A stretch of DNA of 11,549 bases from Proteobacteria bacterium UBA4656 (lineage in GTDB: Bacteria; Pseudomonadota; Gammaproteobacteria; Xanthomonadales; Ahniellaceae), in NCBI GenBank assembly GCA_002405525.1, contig DHLY01000102.1, positions 2,098-13,646 of the forward strand, read 5' to 3'. Below, one piece after another: positions 1 to 6,207 of the stretch. The notes below the pieces were generated by a model. That model had not been told where the DNA came from. It worked only from the letters and a program-made list of their open reading frames with translations, and made no database searches. A program made the translations under genes and the position numbers. Position 1 is the first letter of the stretch. Each line of letters opens with the position of its first letter.

Positions 1-134
1 ACCTGGGTCTGCTGCAGCATGATCTCCGACACCCACACGCGGTACGGCGTGCGCGGGTGCTGCCATGGCAGGTCGTGGCGGCCGTGGACCGCGTGCCAGT
101 CGAGCAGGCGCGCGGCGAACGCGGGATCGGTCAT
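1..134 (-). CDS. mutY: Adenine DNA glycosylase MutY, N-terminal 44 residues (runs off the window)
   Basis: MutY removes adenine mispaired with 8-oxoguanine or guanine in base excision repair. Only residues 1-44 are present. They contain the family N-terminus: LDWHAVHGR, then DLPW, TPYRVWVSE and MLQQTQ. The Glu at residue 37, inside VSEIMLQQTQ, aligns with the catalytic Glu37 of E. coli MutY. The HhH motif, catalytic Asp and iron-sulfur cysteines lie outside the window. The start codon overlaps the ftsY stop as ATGA (134-131), which fixes the start and suggests translational coupling in one operon. Identification is strong despite the short length; whether the gene is intact cannot be judged. 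Confidence 0.92.
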   Translation of the reverse strand, partial: MTDPAFAARLLDWHAVHGRHDLPWQHPRTPYRVWVSEIMLQQTQ

Positions 135-1156
135 TCGCCGATGCGTGCCGGCAGCAGGCCGTCGACGAAGGCCGCGGGGTCGAACACGCGCAGGTCGTCC
201 AGCGACTCGCCGACGCCGACGTAGCGGATCGGCAGGCCGAACTCGCGCGCCAGCGCGAACACCACGCCGCCACGCGCGCTGCCGTCGAGCTTGGTCACCG
301 CCAGCCCGGTCACGCCCGCGGCCTTGAGGAACTGGCGCACCTGGCTGATCGCGTTCTGGCCGGTGGTGCCGTCGATCACCTGCAGCACCTCGTGCGGCGC
401 CTCGGGGTCGATCTTGCCGAGCACGCGGCGGATCTTGGAGAGTTCATCCATCAGGCCGGCCTGGGTGTGCAGGCGGCCGGCGGTGTCGGCCACCAGCACG
501 TCCACGCCGCGGGCTTTCGCCGCCTGCAGGGCGTCGAAGATCACTGCCGCGGAATCCGCGCCCGACCCCTGCGCCACCACCGGCACGCTGTTGCGCTCGC
601 CCCAGGTCTTCAATTGTTCGACCGCCGCGGCGCGGAAGGTGTCGCCGGCGGCCAGCATCACCTTGGCGCCCTCGCGCTGCAGGTGCTGGGCGAGCTTGCC
701 GATGGTGGTGGTCTTGCCCACCCCGTTGACGCCGACCACCATCAGCACGAAGGGGCGCCTCGCCTCGTCGATCTCCAGCGGACGGGCGACCGGCACCAGC
801 ATGCGCGTGAGGTCGGCGCGCAGCGCGGCGAACAGCGCGTCGGCGTCGGCGAACTCGCGCGCCTGCACGCGGCGGCGCAGGTCGGCGACCACGGCGGCGG
901 TGGCGGACACGCCGACGTCGGCCGACAGCAGGGCGGTCTCCAGTTCGTCCAGCAAGGCGTCGTCGAGCCGCGGGTTGCCGGAGAACAGCGCCGACACCGC
1001 GCGGCCCAGCGCGTTGCCGTGCAGGCGTTCGCGCCAGCTGGCGGCGGCGGGTGCGGCCGGCCGGGCGATTGCATCGGCAGCGGCGGCGGCGGGCGCGGGC
1101 GCGGGCGCGCCATCGTCGGCGCCTGCCGGGCGCTTGCGCTTGAAGAAACTGAACAT
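131..1156 (-). CDS. ftsY: Signal recognition particle receptor FtsY
   Basis: SRP-receptor GTPase that docks ribosome-SRP complexes at the inner membrane for cotranslational insertion. The product is 341 residues. It begins MFSFFKRKRP, a basic amphipathic membrane-binding start, followed by a short Ala/Pro-rich A region (about 10-40) instead of the long acidic A domain of E. coli FtsY. The N domain covers about 45-125 and the G domain 135-341. GTPase motifs are GVNGVGKTTT (142-151), DTFRAAAVEQL (172-182), DTAGR (224-228), TKLDG (288-292) and the closing GVGESLDDL. An in-frame ATG lies far upstream, but that extension is Arg-rich and runs into the divergent rsmD, so the start at MFSFF is preferred. 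No clear Shine-Dalgarno is seen. The gene is followed by mutY with a 4-base overlap. Confidence 0.97.
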   Translation of the reverse strand: MFSFFKRKRPAGADDGAPAPAPAAAAADAIARPAAPAAASWRERLHGNALGRAVSALFSGNPRLDDALLDELETALLSADVGVSATAAVVADLRRRVQAREFADADALFAALRADLTRMLVPVARPLEIDEARRPFVLMVVGVNGVGKTTTIGKLAQHLQREGAKVMLAAGDTFRAAAVEQLKTWGERNSVPVVAQGSGADSAAVIFDALQAAKARGVDVLVADTAGRLHTQAGLMDELSKIRRVLGKIDPEAPHEVLQVIDGTTGQNAISQVRQFLKAAGVTGLAVTKLDGSARGGVVFALAREFGLPIRYVGVGESLDDLRVFDPAAFVDGLLPARIGE

Positions 1157-1256
1157 CGCGGGCAGCAATCGAAGGTCCGGCGTCGATGGTAACGCAGGCC
1201 GCCAAGCGGCTCGCCGGCGTGCATACTCGCCGGCCATCCTCGTCGCCATCCCGATC
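1157..1256. promoter_or_regulatory. Divergent ftsY/rsmD intergenic region with a 9-bp direct repeat
   Basis: This 100-bp gap must hold the promoters of both divergent genes. A perfect direct repeat CTCGCCGGC occurs at 1210-1218 and 1226-1234 (period 16 bp, 7-bp spacer). The spacer and the first bases of the second copy form a weak plus-strand -10-like CATACT (1222-1227), with no convincing -35. No good minus-strand promoter could be picked. The repeat is seen directly; a regulatory role is a guess. Confidence 0.3.
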
Positions 1257-1850
1257 ATGGCCAGCCCGCCGCAGCGCCGACCCTTCCGCCCCGCCGCGCC
1301 CGGTCGCGTGCGCATCATCGCCGGGCGCCTGCGCGGGTCGAAGCTGGACGTGCCGGATGTCATCGGGCTGCGGCCGACCGCCGACCGCGTGCGCGAGACC
1401 CTGTTCAACTGGCTGATGCCGGTGCTGCCCGGCGCGCGCTGCCTCGACCTCTACGCCGGCACCGGCGCGCTCGGCATCGAGGCCGCCTCGCGCGGCGCGC
1501 GCGAGGTGGTGCTGGTGGAGCGCGACCGCCAGGCCACCGCTGCCCTGCGCGGCAATCTCGCGCGGCTGGGCGTGGCGGCTGCGACGGTGGTCGAGGCTGA
1601 CGCACTGGCCTTCCTTTCCGGACCGGCGCGGCCGTTCGACGTCGTGTTCCTCGACCCCCCGTTCGCCGCCCGGGCCTGGTCGGCCGCGGCCGCGGCACTG
1701 GTCCGCGGCTGGCTCGCACCGCAGGCGCGGGTGTACGTCGAATCCCCGTTCGACCCGGTGCCGGCGGTGCCGCCGGACTGGGACCTGCAGCGGGAGCTGC
1801 GGGCCGGCGTGGTCCGTGCGGCCTTGTATCGGTGCGGCCCGGCCCCATGA
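1257..1850 (+). CDS. rsmD: 16S rRNA (guanine966-N2)-methyltransferase RsmD
   Basis: SAM-dependent methyltransferase that makes m2G966 in 16S rRNA on the assembling 30S subunit. The product is 197 residues, the usual RsmD size. The N-terminus carries RVRIIAGRLRGSKL (18-30) and the RsmD signature LRPTADRVRETLFNWL (38-53). SAM motif I is DLYAGTGALGIEAASRGA (64-81), the acidic residue after motif II is in LVERD (86-90), and the catalytic DPPF sits at 133-136. The open frame continues upstream antisense to ftsY; the ATG at 1257 is chosen because it places the conserved RIIAGRLRG near the N-terminus as in the family. In many gammaproteobacteria rsmD is followed by coaD or lies near ftsY; here ftsY is the divergent neighbour and yajC follows. 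Confidence 0.94.
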   Translation: MASPPQRRPFRPAAPGRVRIIAGRLRGSKLDVPDVIGLRPTADRVRETLFNWLMPVLPGARCLDLYAGTGALGIEAASRGAREVVLVERDRQATAALRGNLARLGVAAATVVEADALAFLSGPARPFDVVFLDPPFAARAWSAAAAALVRGWLAPQARVYVESPFDPVPAVPPDWDLQRELRAGVVRAALYRCGPAP

Positions 1851-1906
1851 GCCTCCCGGGGCGCCCGCCGCAGCCGCGGACCGTTCGTGCGGCCCTCGGG
1901 GGGGCA

Positions 1907-1915
1907 TGGCATAAT
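1907..1915 (+). promoter_or_regulatory. Candidate extended -10 promoter for yajC-secDF
   Basis: The element TG-G-CATAAT (TG at 1907-1908, hexamer 1910-1915) matches the extended -10 form. No good -35 lies 16-18 bp upstream. Transcription would start near 1922, just before a run of seven T (1924-1930), and leave a leader of about 60 bases before yajC. This fits the start of an operon separate from rsmD, whose stop is at 1850. Read by eye only. Confidence 0.42.
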
Positions 1916-1982
1916 CCGGCGCCTTTTTTTCCCGACCGGGCCGGCGCTGCGCCAGCCCCCCAACCCACCTCCGGATGAACCC

Positions 1983-2312
1983 ATGGACTTCCTGATCGCT
2001 TCCGCCCACGCGCAGGGTGCCGCCGCGCAGCAGCCGAGCCTGCTGTCGCCGCTGATCATGATGGTGCTGTTTTTCGTGGTGTTCTGGTTCATCGCCATCC
2101 GCCCGCAGATGAAGCGGGCCAAGGAGCACCGCACCCTGCTGGCCGGGTTGGCCAAGGGCGACGAGGTGGTGGCCGCCGGCGGCCTGCTCGGCCGGGTGGC
2201 CGAGATCGCCGAATCGATCGTCACCCTCGAGATCGCCGACGGCGTGCAGGTCAAGGTGCAGAAGCAGGCCGTGGTCACGGTCCTGCCCAAGGGTACGCTG
2301 AAGTCCGCCTGA
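1983..2312 (+). CDS. yajC: Preprotein translocase accessory subunit YajC
   Basis: Small single-span inner-membrane protein that associates with SecD-SecF in the Sec holotranslocon. The product is 109 residues, typical for the family (E. coli 110). It has a short N-terminal tail, one membrane segment at about 20-38 (SPLIMMVLFFVVFWFIAI) and the hallmark cytoplasmic RPQMKRAKEH (40-49). The soluble domain follows, with KGDEVVAAGGLLGRV. The ATG at 1983 is chosen because the upstream in-frame extension is promoter and leader DNA. The Shine-Dalgarno is weak. It is the first gene of yajC-secD-secF, with a 40-base gap to secD. In E. coli tgt precedes yajC; here rsmD does. Confidence 0.96.
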   Translation: MDFLIASAHAQGAAAQQPSLLSPLIMMVLFFVVFWFIAIRPQMKRAKEHRTLLAGLAKGDEVVAAGGLLGRVAEIAESIVTLEIADGVQVKVQKQAVVTVLPKGTLKSA

Positions 2313-2317
2313 GCCCC

Positions 2318-2337
2318 GCGGCCCGCGCACGGGCCGC
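2318..2337 (+). promoter_or_regulatory. Perfect 8-bp GC hairpin between yajC and secD
   Basis: GCGGCCCG (2318-2325), loop CGCA (2326-2329) and CGGGCCGC (2330-2337) form a perfect stem in the 40-base yajC-secD gap. There is no U-tract, so it is not a standard intrinsic terminator. It ends four bases before the secD Shine-Dalgarno AGGA (2342-2345). Possible roles are a 3' stabiliser for a processed yajC message, partial attenuation, or limitation of secD initiation. The stem is directly visible; the role is inferred. Confidence 0.45.
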
Positions 2338-2352
2338 CCGCAGGAAATCCTC

Positions 2353-4218
2353 ATGCTCGAATACGCACGCTGGAAGTTCGTGGTCGCCGCGACCGTGGTC
2401 GCGCTGGCCGTGCTCTACGCCCTGCCGAACCTGTTTCCGCAGGACCCGGCGGTGCAGGTCTCGGCCAACCGCGGCAACACGATCGACCAGGCCCTGCGCG
2501 AGCGCGTGCAGGCCGAACTCGAGGAGCGCGAGATCGCCTTCAAGCGCATCGACCTCGACGAGGACGCGAAGCGGCTGCTGGTGCGGCTGGCCGACTCCGA
2601 AGCGCAGTTGCCGGCCCGCGAAGCGCTGGCGAACGAACTCGGCGCGGGCTACAACGTGGCGCTCAACCTTGCGTCCACCGTGCCCGGCTGGCTGACCGCG
2701 GTCGGCGGCAAGGCGATGGCGCTGGGTCTCGACCTGCGTGGCGGCGTGCACTTCCTGATGGAAGTCGACCAGCGCGCCGCGCTGGAGAAGCAGGCCGAGC
2801 GCAAGACCGACGACATCCGCTCCATGTTGCGCAACAACGACATCCGCTACCGATCCGTGACGCGCGGCGCGCAGGGCATCGTGGTCACGCTGCCGACCGA
2901 CGCCGACCGCAATGCCGCGTTCACCCGCATCTCCACCGACCTGCCCACGGTCACCCTGGCCGACGGTCCGGCGGTCGAGGGTGGCGTGACCCTGGTGGCC
3001 ACCATCAGCGAGGCGGCCGTGCGGCAGGAGATGAACGCCGCCCTGCAGCAGAACATTTCCACCCTGCGCAACCGCATCAATGCGCTCGGCGTGGCCGAGC
3101 CGAACATCCAGCAGCAGGGCGCTTCGCGGATCGTGGTCCAGTTGCCCGGCGTGCAGGACACCGCAGCGGCCAAGCGCATCCTCGGCGCCACCGCGACGCT
3201 GGAGTACCGTGCGGTCGACCAGCGAGGCAGCGCCGCCGATGCGGTGGCCGGCCGGGTGCCGCCGAATTCCCGCCTGTACTACACGCGAGACGGCCAGCCG
3301 GTGCTGCTGAGCAAGCAGGTGATCGCCACCGGCGACCAGCTGGTGGACGCATCCAGCGGCATCGATCAGCAGAGCGGCACGCCGATGGTCCTGGTGCGCC
3401 TCGACAACGTCGGCGGGCAGCGCATGCTCGACTTCACCAACGACAACGTCGGCAACGGCATGGCGGTGGTGTTCATCGAACGCTTGCCGGAGGTGAACAT
3501 GGTCGACGGCAAGGAAGTGCGCACCCAGCGGGTGAAGGAAGAGGTGATCTCGATCGCCAACGTGCGCGAGCCGTTCGGCAAGCAGTTCCAGACCACCGGC
3601 CTCGATTCGGCGGACGAGGCCGCAGAACTCGCGCTGCTGCTGCGCGCCGGCGCGCTGGCCGCGCCCATCGACATCGTCGAGGAGCGCATCATCGGCCCCA
3701 GCCTCGGTCGCGACAACATCGAAAGCGGGCGCAACGCGGTGGCGTTCGCGTTCCTGTTCACCCTCGCGTTCTTCCTGTTCTACTACCGCATGTTCGGTGT
3801 GGTGACCTGCGCGGCCCTGCTCCTGAATCTGCTGCTGGTGGTCGCCATCATGTCGGTGCTCGGGGCCACCATGACCCTGCCGGGTCTGGCGGGACTGGCG
3901 TTGACCATCGGCATGTCCGTGGATGCCAACGTGCTGATCAACGAGCGCATCCGCGAGGAACTGCGCCTCGGCAATTCGCCGCTGTCGGCCATCCAGACCG
4001 GTTACGACAAGGCGTCCGGGACCATCGCCGATGCCAACATCACCGCGCTGCTGGCGGGCATCGCCCTGTTCGCCTTCGGCAGCGGGCCGGTCAGGGGCTT
4101 CGCGATCACTCTGTGCGTGGGCATCCTGACCTCGATGTACACCGCCGTGTCCGTCTCGCGCGGCGTGGCCACCCTCATCTATGGCCGCCGGCGCAAGCTG
4201 GCCGGCATCGCGATCTGA
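2353..4218 (+). CDS. secD: Protein translocase subunit SecD
   Basis: SecD works with SecF in the inner membrane, using the proton gradient to help pull secreted proteins through SecYEG from the periplasmic side. The product is 621 residues (E. coli 615). It has TM1 at about 8-27, a large periplasmic region containing GLDLRGGVHFLMEVD (125-139), and the RND-type membrane block from about residue 460. The block includes LTIGMSVDANVLINERIREEL, and Asp524 in SVDAN matches the conserved membrane Asp tied to proton coupling. The Shine-Dalgarno AGGA (2342-2345) is well spaced from ATG 2353. It is the second gene of the operon; secF follows after 12 bases. Confidence 0.98.
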   Translation: MLEYARWKFVVAATVVALAVLYALPNLFPQDPAVQVSANRGNTIDQALRERVQAELEEREIAFKRIDLDEDAKRLLVRLADSEAQLPAREALANELGAGYNVALNLASTVPGWLTAVGGKAMALGLDLRGGVHFLMEVDQRAALEKQAERKTDDIRSMLRNNDIRYRSVTRGAQGIVVTLPTDADRNAAFTRISTDLPTVTLADGPAVEGGVTLVATISEAAVRQEMNAALQQNISTLRNRINALGVAEPNIQQQGASRIVVQLPGVQDTAAAKRILGATATLEYRAVDQRGSAADAVAGRVPPNSRLYYTRDGQPVLLSKQVIATGDQLVDASSGIDQQSGTPMVLVRLDNVGGQRMLDFTNDNVGNGMAVVFIERLPEVNMVDGKEVRTQRVKEEVISIANVREPFGKQFQTTGLDSADEAAELALLLRAGALAAPIDIVEERIIGPSLGRDNIESGRNAVAFAFLFTLAFFLFYYRMFGVVTCAALLLNLLLVVAIMSVLGATMTLPGLAGLALTIGMSVDANVLINERIREELRLGNSPLSAIQTGYDKASGTIADANITALLAGIALFAFGSGPVRGFAITLCVGILTSMYTAVSVSRGVATLIYGRRRKLAGIAI

Positions 4219-4230
4219 ACGGCCCAGCCC

Positions 4231-5217
4231 ATGCCCATCGAAATCGTCAAGCCGAACACCAACTTCGACTTCATGCGGCTGCGCGTGGCCGCGGTGGCCG
4301 TTGCGACGCTGTTGCTGCTGGTGGCGATCGCGGCCTTCCCGTTGCGCGGCATCAACTTCGCCCTCGACTTCACCGGCGGCACGCTGGTCGAACTGACCTT
4401 CGAGAAGCCGGCCGATCTGCCGGCGATCCGCGGCGCGCTGGAGCGGGCCGGCTACGAGAGCGCGGTGGTGCAGACGTTCGGCGCCAGCAACGAGGTGGCG
4501 GTGCGCCTGCGTCCGCAGGGGGGCACGGCCGGCGCGCAGCCCGCCGCGGACGGCGCCGAACCGGCGAAGTCGGCCATCGACCAGACTGCCGACTCGGTGC
4601 TGCGCGCGGTGTCGTCGCCCGACAATCCGGCCACGGTCAAGCGCTCGGATTTCGTCGGCCCGCAGGTCGGCAAGGAGCTCGCCGAGAACGGCCTGATCGC
4701 GGTGATGGTGGTCGCGTTCGGCTTCCTCGTCTATATCTCGGCGCGCTTCGAGTGGAAGTTCGCGGTCGCCGCGATCATCACCACCATGCACGACGTGGTG
4801 CTGGTGGTGGGGTGGTTTTCGCTCACCCAGAAGGAGTTCGACCTGGTGGTGCTGGCCGGCATCCTGTCGGTGATGGGCTTCTCGATCAACGACACCATCG
4901 TGGTGTTCGACCGCGTGCGCGAGAACTTCCGCGCCCTGCACAAGCTCAGTCCGGTCGAGGTGCTCAACCGCTCGGTCAACCAGACGCTGTCGCGCACCAT
5001 CCTCACCTCGGTGGTGGCCTTCCTCACCGTGCTGGCGCTGTACCTATACGGCGGCAGCTCGCTGGAGCTGATGGCCGAGTCGCAGATGATCGGCATCGTG
5101 ATCGGCACCCTGTCCTCGATCTTCGTCGCCTGCCCGCTGCTGCTGCTGCTGGGCGTACAGAAGCAGGACCTGCTGCCGAAGGCGCGCGACCTGGCCGAAC
5201 TCGAGCGTCGACCCTGA
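4231..5217 (+). CDS. secF: Protein translocase subunit SecF
   Basis: Partner of SecD in the proton-driven Sec accessory complex. The product is 328 residues, the family's usual length. TM1 lies at about 14-34, followed by the family motif INFALDFTGGTLVEL. The periplasmic domain contains a low-complexity Gly/Ala linker (about 94-111). Five more membrane segments follow from about 150. The conserved GFSINDTIVVFDRVRENFR (216-234), with its Asp in SINDT, is the SecF counterpart of the SecD membrane motif. The start is preferred because MPIEIVKPN places TM1 correctly. No clear Shine-Dalgarno is seen, so coupling to secD 12 bases upstream is likely. It is the last gene of the operon, convergent with suhB. 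Confidence 0.98.
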   Translation: MPIEIVKPNTNFDFMRLRVAAVAVATLLLLVAIAAFPLRGINFALDFTGGTLVELTFEKPADLPAIRGALERAGYESAVVQTFGASNEVAVRLRPQGGTAGAQPAADGAEPAKSAIDQTADSVLRAVSSPDNPATVKRSDFVGPQVGKELAENGLIAVMVVAFGFLVYISARFEWKFAVAAIITTMHDVVLVVGWFSLTQKEFDLVVLAGILSVMGFSINDTIVVFDRVRENFRALHKLSPVEVLNRSVNQTLSRTILTSVVAFLTVLALYLYGGSSLELMAESQMIGIVIGTLSSIFVACPLLLLLGVQKQDLLPKARDLAELERRP

Positions 5218-5227
5218 GCGACGGCGC

Positions 5228-5260
5228 CGCGCCCCGCAGGGCGCGCCTTACTGGCGCGCC
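5228..5260. terminator. Two overlapping, mutually exclusive hairpins between convergent secF and suhB
   Basis: Hairpin A pairs 5228-5234 (CGCGCCC) with 5239-5245 (GGGCGCG) around the loop CGCA. Hairpin B pairs 5240-5247 (GGCGCGCC) with 5253-5260 (GGCGCGCC) around TTACT. They share 5240-5245, so only one can form at a time. The suhB stop codon lies in the loop of B (5248-5250). Read on the minus strand, hairpin A becomes a C(UGCG)G hairpin of the stable UNCG tetraloop type, immediately after the suhB stop. Neither has a U-tract, so factor-independent termination is uncertain. Placement between convergent genes supports a shared bidirectional 3' end. Confidence 0.45.
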
Positions 5261-6057
5261 AGTTCCGGAGACAGTTCGGGTCGGATTGCGGCCAGCATCG
5301 CGTCGCCCACCTTGAGGTTGGCGGCGACCACGTTGCCGGAGCCCATGAAGCCCGGCTCGCCCCGGAAGTCGGTCACCCGGCCGCCGGCCTCGCGCACAAT
5401 CAGCGCGCCGGCGGCGATGTCCCAGGGCTTGAGGCCGATCTCGAAGTAGCCGTCGAGCCGCCCGCAAGCCACGTAGCACAGGTCCAGCGCGGCCGAGCCG
5501 GTGCGGCGGATGTCCTCCGCCTCGCCGAGCAGCGCGCGGAGCATGCCCAGTTGCGGGCCCAGGTGCTGGCGCTGGCGATAGGGCAGGCCGGTCGCGATCA
5601 GCGCGCCTTCGAGGCCGAGCCGCTGGGCGACCCGCACTTTGCGTTCGTTGAGGGTTGCGCCGGCGCCGCGCGCGGCCACGAACAGTTCGTCTCGCACCGG
5701 GTCGTAGACCACGCCGAGCACGGCTTCGCCGCGGTCGAGCTGCGCGATGGAGACCGCGTAGTGCGGCAGGCCGCGCAGGAAGTTGCTCGTGCCGTCCAGT
5801 GGATCGATCACCCAGGTGAAGCGGGCCTTGTCGCTGCCGCTGGCACCGCTCTCCTCGGCCAGCACGGCGTGGTCGGGGAAGGCGCGGCGGATCTCGCGCA
5901 GAGCTTCCGTCTCCGCCGCGCGGTCGACCTCGGTGGTGAAGTCGTAGCGCTGCTTCTCGACCACCGGAATGCTGTCCAGGCGGTTCAGGGAGCGCACGAT
6001 GGCGGTGCCTGCCGCGCGAGCGGCCTTGATCGCGATGTTGAGGGCGCCCAGGCGCAT
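5248..6057 (-). CDS. suhB: Inositol-1-monophosphatase / SuhB
   Basis: Member of the Mg-dependent inositol monophosphatase family. In E. coli SuhB has this activity and also binds Nus factors to help rRNA transcription and ribosome maturation. The product is 269 residues (E. coli 267) and aligns along its full length by eye. Metal and catalytic residues are present: AEES (67-70), DPLDGTSNF (85-93) and PWDIAAG (211-217). RRTGSAALDL and YFEIGLKPWD are SuhB-like. The ATG at 6057 is preceded by GGAA at a suitable distance; an upstream frame extension is the antisense shadow of trmJ. suhB beside divergent trmJ is also the E. coli arrangement, which supports the SuhB assignment over a generic phosphatase. 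Confidence 0.96.
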   Translation of the reverse strand: MRLGALNIAIKAARAAGTAIVRSLNRLDSIPVVEKQRYDFTTEVDRAAETEALREIRRAFPDHAVLAEESGASGSDKARFTWVIDPLDGTSNFLRGLPHYAVSIAQLDRGEAVLGVVYDPVRDELFVAARGAGATLNERKVRVAQRLGLEGALIATGLPYRQRQHLGPQLGMLRALLGEAEDIRRTGSAALDLCYVACGRLDGYFEIGLKPWDIAAGALIVREAGGRVTDFRGEPGFMGSGNVVAANLKVGDAMLAAIRPELSPELARQ

Positions 6058-6090
6058 GGCGGAATTCCGGTGCGGGTGATGGACAGAGCA

Positions 6091-6111
6091 GCCCCGCGTC
6101 GGGCGCGGGGC
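6091..6111 (-). promoter_or_regulatory. Perfect 8-bp hairpin in the suhB upstream region
   Basis: GCCCCGCG (6091-6098) pairs with CGCGGGGC (6104-6111) around a five-base loop. It lies 33 bases upstream of the suhB start in a 150-bp divergent gap. If suhB is transcribed from further upstream, the hairpin falls in its 5' leader and could affect expression; otherwise it may be chance in GC-rich DNA. A second, shorter inverted repeat (CGCCC-GGTC-GGGCG, 6133-6146) lies next to it. Confidence 0.35.
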
Positions 6112-6189
6112 GCGAAGGTTACCAGAGCGTCCCGCCCGGTCGGGCGCGGCTGGCGGGCGGCGCCGGGCAACCTCACGCGCGGATGCGCG

Positions 6190-6206
6190 ATCGGGGACAA
6201 TCGGGG
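6190..6206 (+). promoter_or_regulatory. Direct repeat and possible leaderless promoter before trmJ
   Basis: ATCGGGG occurs at 6190-6196 and 6200-6206, a 10-bp period (one helical turn), ending one base before the trmJ ATG at 6208. The junction contains GACAAT (6196-6201), a 4/6 match to a -10 box. If this box is used, transcription would start about at the ATG, giving a leaderless message. Alternatively the GGGG run near the ATG could act as a poor ribosome site. No convincing -35. Confidence 0.35.
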
Positions 6207-6207
6207 C

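Noticed and set aside
65..1192. A 375-codon plus-strand open frame antisense to ftsY
   Set aside because: Antisense shadow of ftsY with repetitive Gly/His/Arg composition and no domain.
444..2354. A 636-codon minus-strand open frame across rsmD and yajC
   Set aside because: Low-complexity Arg/Gly/Ala product; it covers ftsY, rsmD and yajC in the wrong frame and is a GC-bias artefact.
2275..4941. An 888-codon open frame on the minus strand antisense to secD and secF
   Set aside because: It is rich in His, Gln, Arg, Asp and Gly in a pattern produced by reading high-GC codons backwards, shows no recognisable domain and lies fully over two certain genes.
4113..5315. A 400-codon plus-strand frame overlapping the secD end and all of secF
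   Set aside because: Out of frame with secF, Arg/Gly/His-rich and without motifs; secF in the other frame is unmistakable.
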